In this document: positions 61,901-64,000 of the stretch, in pieces
How positions within the stretch are numbered: position 1 is the first letter of the stretch
How the letters are laid out: each line of letters opens with the position of its first letter
Source of the DNA: Lineus longissimus
Taxonomy: Eukaryota; Nemertea; Pilidiophora; Heteronemertea; Lineidae
DNA length: 64,000 nucleotides
Direction: 5' to 3'
NCBI RefSeq assembly: GCF_910592395.1
Contig: NC_088309.1
Location: 4,716,501-4,780,500, forward strand
Translations under genes and position numbers: made by a program
The notes under the pieces: generated by a model
What the model was told of the DNA's origin: nothing
Seen by the model: the letters and a program-made list of their open reading frames with translations, nothing else
The model's database searches: none

Positions 61901-64000
61901 CTATTGAGTAAGAAACCTGTAACAGGGGCAGGTATTAAATCTTCTTTGTTCTTTGTCGACTTCGTTCTCTAAAACTTTTGAAGGCGTTCTGATACATGTA
62001 TCTTTGGAAGAACTTTGTTAATGTTGCAAACTAGTGAAAAATTACACTATCAGAAAAAACAGCATTTCAACCAAATATCATCTGGATTGTACCGGGTTAT
62101 TTACAACATACATTCGTATACTAGTGGGTCGAAATCACAGGCTGGACACAGCGATATAGTGCATGTGGTAGCACATCAAAACCTAGAAAAACATAATCAT
62201 ATCTGATTAGCTCCAACACTATTCAGAATTATGAAGCATTACGAAATTAGGTTTCAATTTTAGCTCTTTACACATACAGTTGTGATAAATTGATTAATCA
62301 CTTTTTTGTAATGACTACATATCTATTTGACCCATTGGTTTAACAGGACAGTGGATATGAGAATCTGATTGGGGTCGAAGTCATGAAAAATGCAGACACG
62401 TTCCGTTGGTCCCGTTGCTCTTGCGTTGGAACTACAATGCACTAATGAACTGCCTTACATGTACATCGACAGTGCATGCACTGAGTGGCCTGTTCAACGG
62501 AATCTGAATCTAAAGCAAATACAGATGCACTAAGATAGACTATCGCCTGTCAAAGCCTATCCGGCCAGAAACATCAAGAATTTCCCTGGCCCTCAGGCTT
62601 GACATGCTTGAGTTAAAGCATCTACAACACACAGTGCCTTAGCCTCAATACTCCTTCTGTACCTCTTCCCAAGAAATCATAGTCTGTTTAGTGTTTAACT
62701 TCCGCCGTCTCATGAGAACAATCCATCGCCTTCCTTCTGGAATCCGATAGCAAAGGTTTCAAGAGGTTCAGTTTTTCTTTCCAATTGATCTCGGGGAGAA
62801 GGGCTGAAACACTGAGATAAGTGCCGCCTCCGTCACGTCGGTGTGCTTCCAACTGTCGATTGCTTAATTGATTCGCTTTCACACTTGATTTAGTATGAGA
62901 AGGTCTTGAAAATTAATACTTTTGAAATATTAAACGTCACCCGCGTTCGATTCTCTAAGGAGAACTTGTCAACCAGCTGGCTTGATGTTTAAATGGGAAG
63001 TTTGCTAATTGAAAGGTACACGTATTTGATCGTGCAAAGCAAGCGTTTACTCAAAATCAAAGAAGTAGCATATATATTTGTGTCCTTTTCGAAGTGTTCT
63101 GAATATGATTCTAGAACTGATGGTTTATACATGTACATGAACCTGTGAACCCTGTTTTAAGGGACGGGGTAGAATTATGTTCAGACGGTAGTAAAAAAAG
63201 TTCCTTTGAAGTGAGTAGATTGTGTTGTTACGCAGCGCCAACGTGTTTGGTGTTTTTCTCAAGCGGCATGTAAGAATCCTACGATTTGAACAAAAGTGTT
63301 GACGAGGCAACTGAGACTTGGCTATAATCGCTCAAACCGAGACCACAACAGCCGGCAGAGATCACACACTGTCCGAGAAAACTCGGGACAACAACCAGCA
63401 TAAGTGTGGTAAACGCATTCAAGACATGTCACCAAGTAACATTTGTAACGAGACGGAAATTTCACAATTAGGTCTGCGGCCTCGTCAAAATCTTCTTGAA
63501 CACTGATCTATCCGATAATGGAGGGTATGGTTGTTATTGTCGTCGATATATAGGTCGGCTTCCGTTTGGACCGCGACCCGAATGAATACAAATTCATTTC
63601 TCATTTCTCTTTTTTTTTAAACCTGACCATTTGAATCAGATTTTAATCCCAATGGTTACAATCATTTGAGGCTGTCCTAACCTAAGCAATTACACTTATG
63701 ACACGATCCGTATGCCTCAATCAAAAAATGATCAAGCAAACTGGTATTGCTGTTAATTTCTCATTTGCAATTAGAACCTAAATGTTTCTACACAATGCAT
63801 GTCAACATGCGAAATTACCACCGAATGAGAGCATTAACAGAGTGATTTTGTTGCAATGATACTTAATGTGTGTAAACATATTTACTTGTGTACACATCAG
63901 TCTGTTTGATACTTGGATGAAAGACCATCAAATTAATTCACTGATTGAGAAAATGGGAGAGCGAATTTTAGTGTCATTTTCTATATTGCTATGATTCGGC

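Noticed and set aside
62347-62445. Acceptor-preceded frame DSGYENLIGVEVMKNADTF
   Set aside because: Phase would fit exon 2, but it ends in a stop, has a weak acceptor and matches no T-box sequence; kept as chance.

Overview
This window looks like nuclear genomic DNA from a bilaterian invertebrate, not a prokaryote. Coding density is very low, introns are long with GT/AG borders, most open frames are short and AT-rich, and no ribosome binding sites or operons are seen. The palindrome TACATGTA occurs at about 35 places, where one or two would be expected by chance. That habit, with a T-box protein similar to but distinct from vertebrate TBX2/TBX3, suggests a lophotrochozoan such as a mollusc, brachiopod or annelid. 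The phylum is an inference and is not proven here.

One gene is certain: a Tbx2/3 orthologue (T-box repressor family, optomotor-blind/TBX2/TBX3) on the + strand. Exon 1 coding sequence is at 27652-28019, intron 1 is about 21.5 kb, and exon 2 is at 49570-49837. The exon carrying the next part of the T-box (the ILNSMHKYQP segment in relatives) is not found in the remaining 14 kb, so intron 2 runs past the window end. Intron phases (2, then 0) and the 268-nt exon 2 fit the vertebrate gene structure as I recall it.

Layout. 1-27.6 kb: no recognised gene. It holds a candidate two-exon small transcript (6.5-8.5 kb), two decayed-looking coding fragments (1.06-1.62 and 15.62-15.92 kb), CRE/YY1/ETS promoter-like clusters, a 54-bp repeat family at 21.2-25.2 kb, and a CCAAT pair just upstream of the Tbx2/3 start. 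28.0-49.6 kb: intron 1, non-coding, with CTCF-like and T-box half-site matches. 49.8-64.0 kb: intron 2, with a 56-bp tandem repeat beside the exon 2 donor and two possible frame-preserving cassette exons (56327-56425 and 58887-58940). The second is the most interesting: it sits where vertebrate TBX3 has its alternative exon 2a, which inserts 20 residues into the DNA-binding domain, and its encoded peptide shares a QG...(Y/F)GTQ pattern with the human insert.

The arrangement of one developmental transcription factor in a large gene-poor, repeat-poor tract is typical of a cis-regulatory domain. Apart from the two T-box exons, most calls here are low-confidence sequence patterns that need transcript or comparative data.
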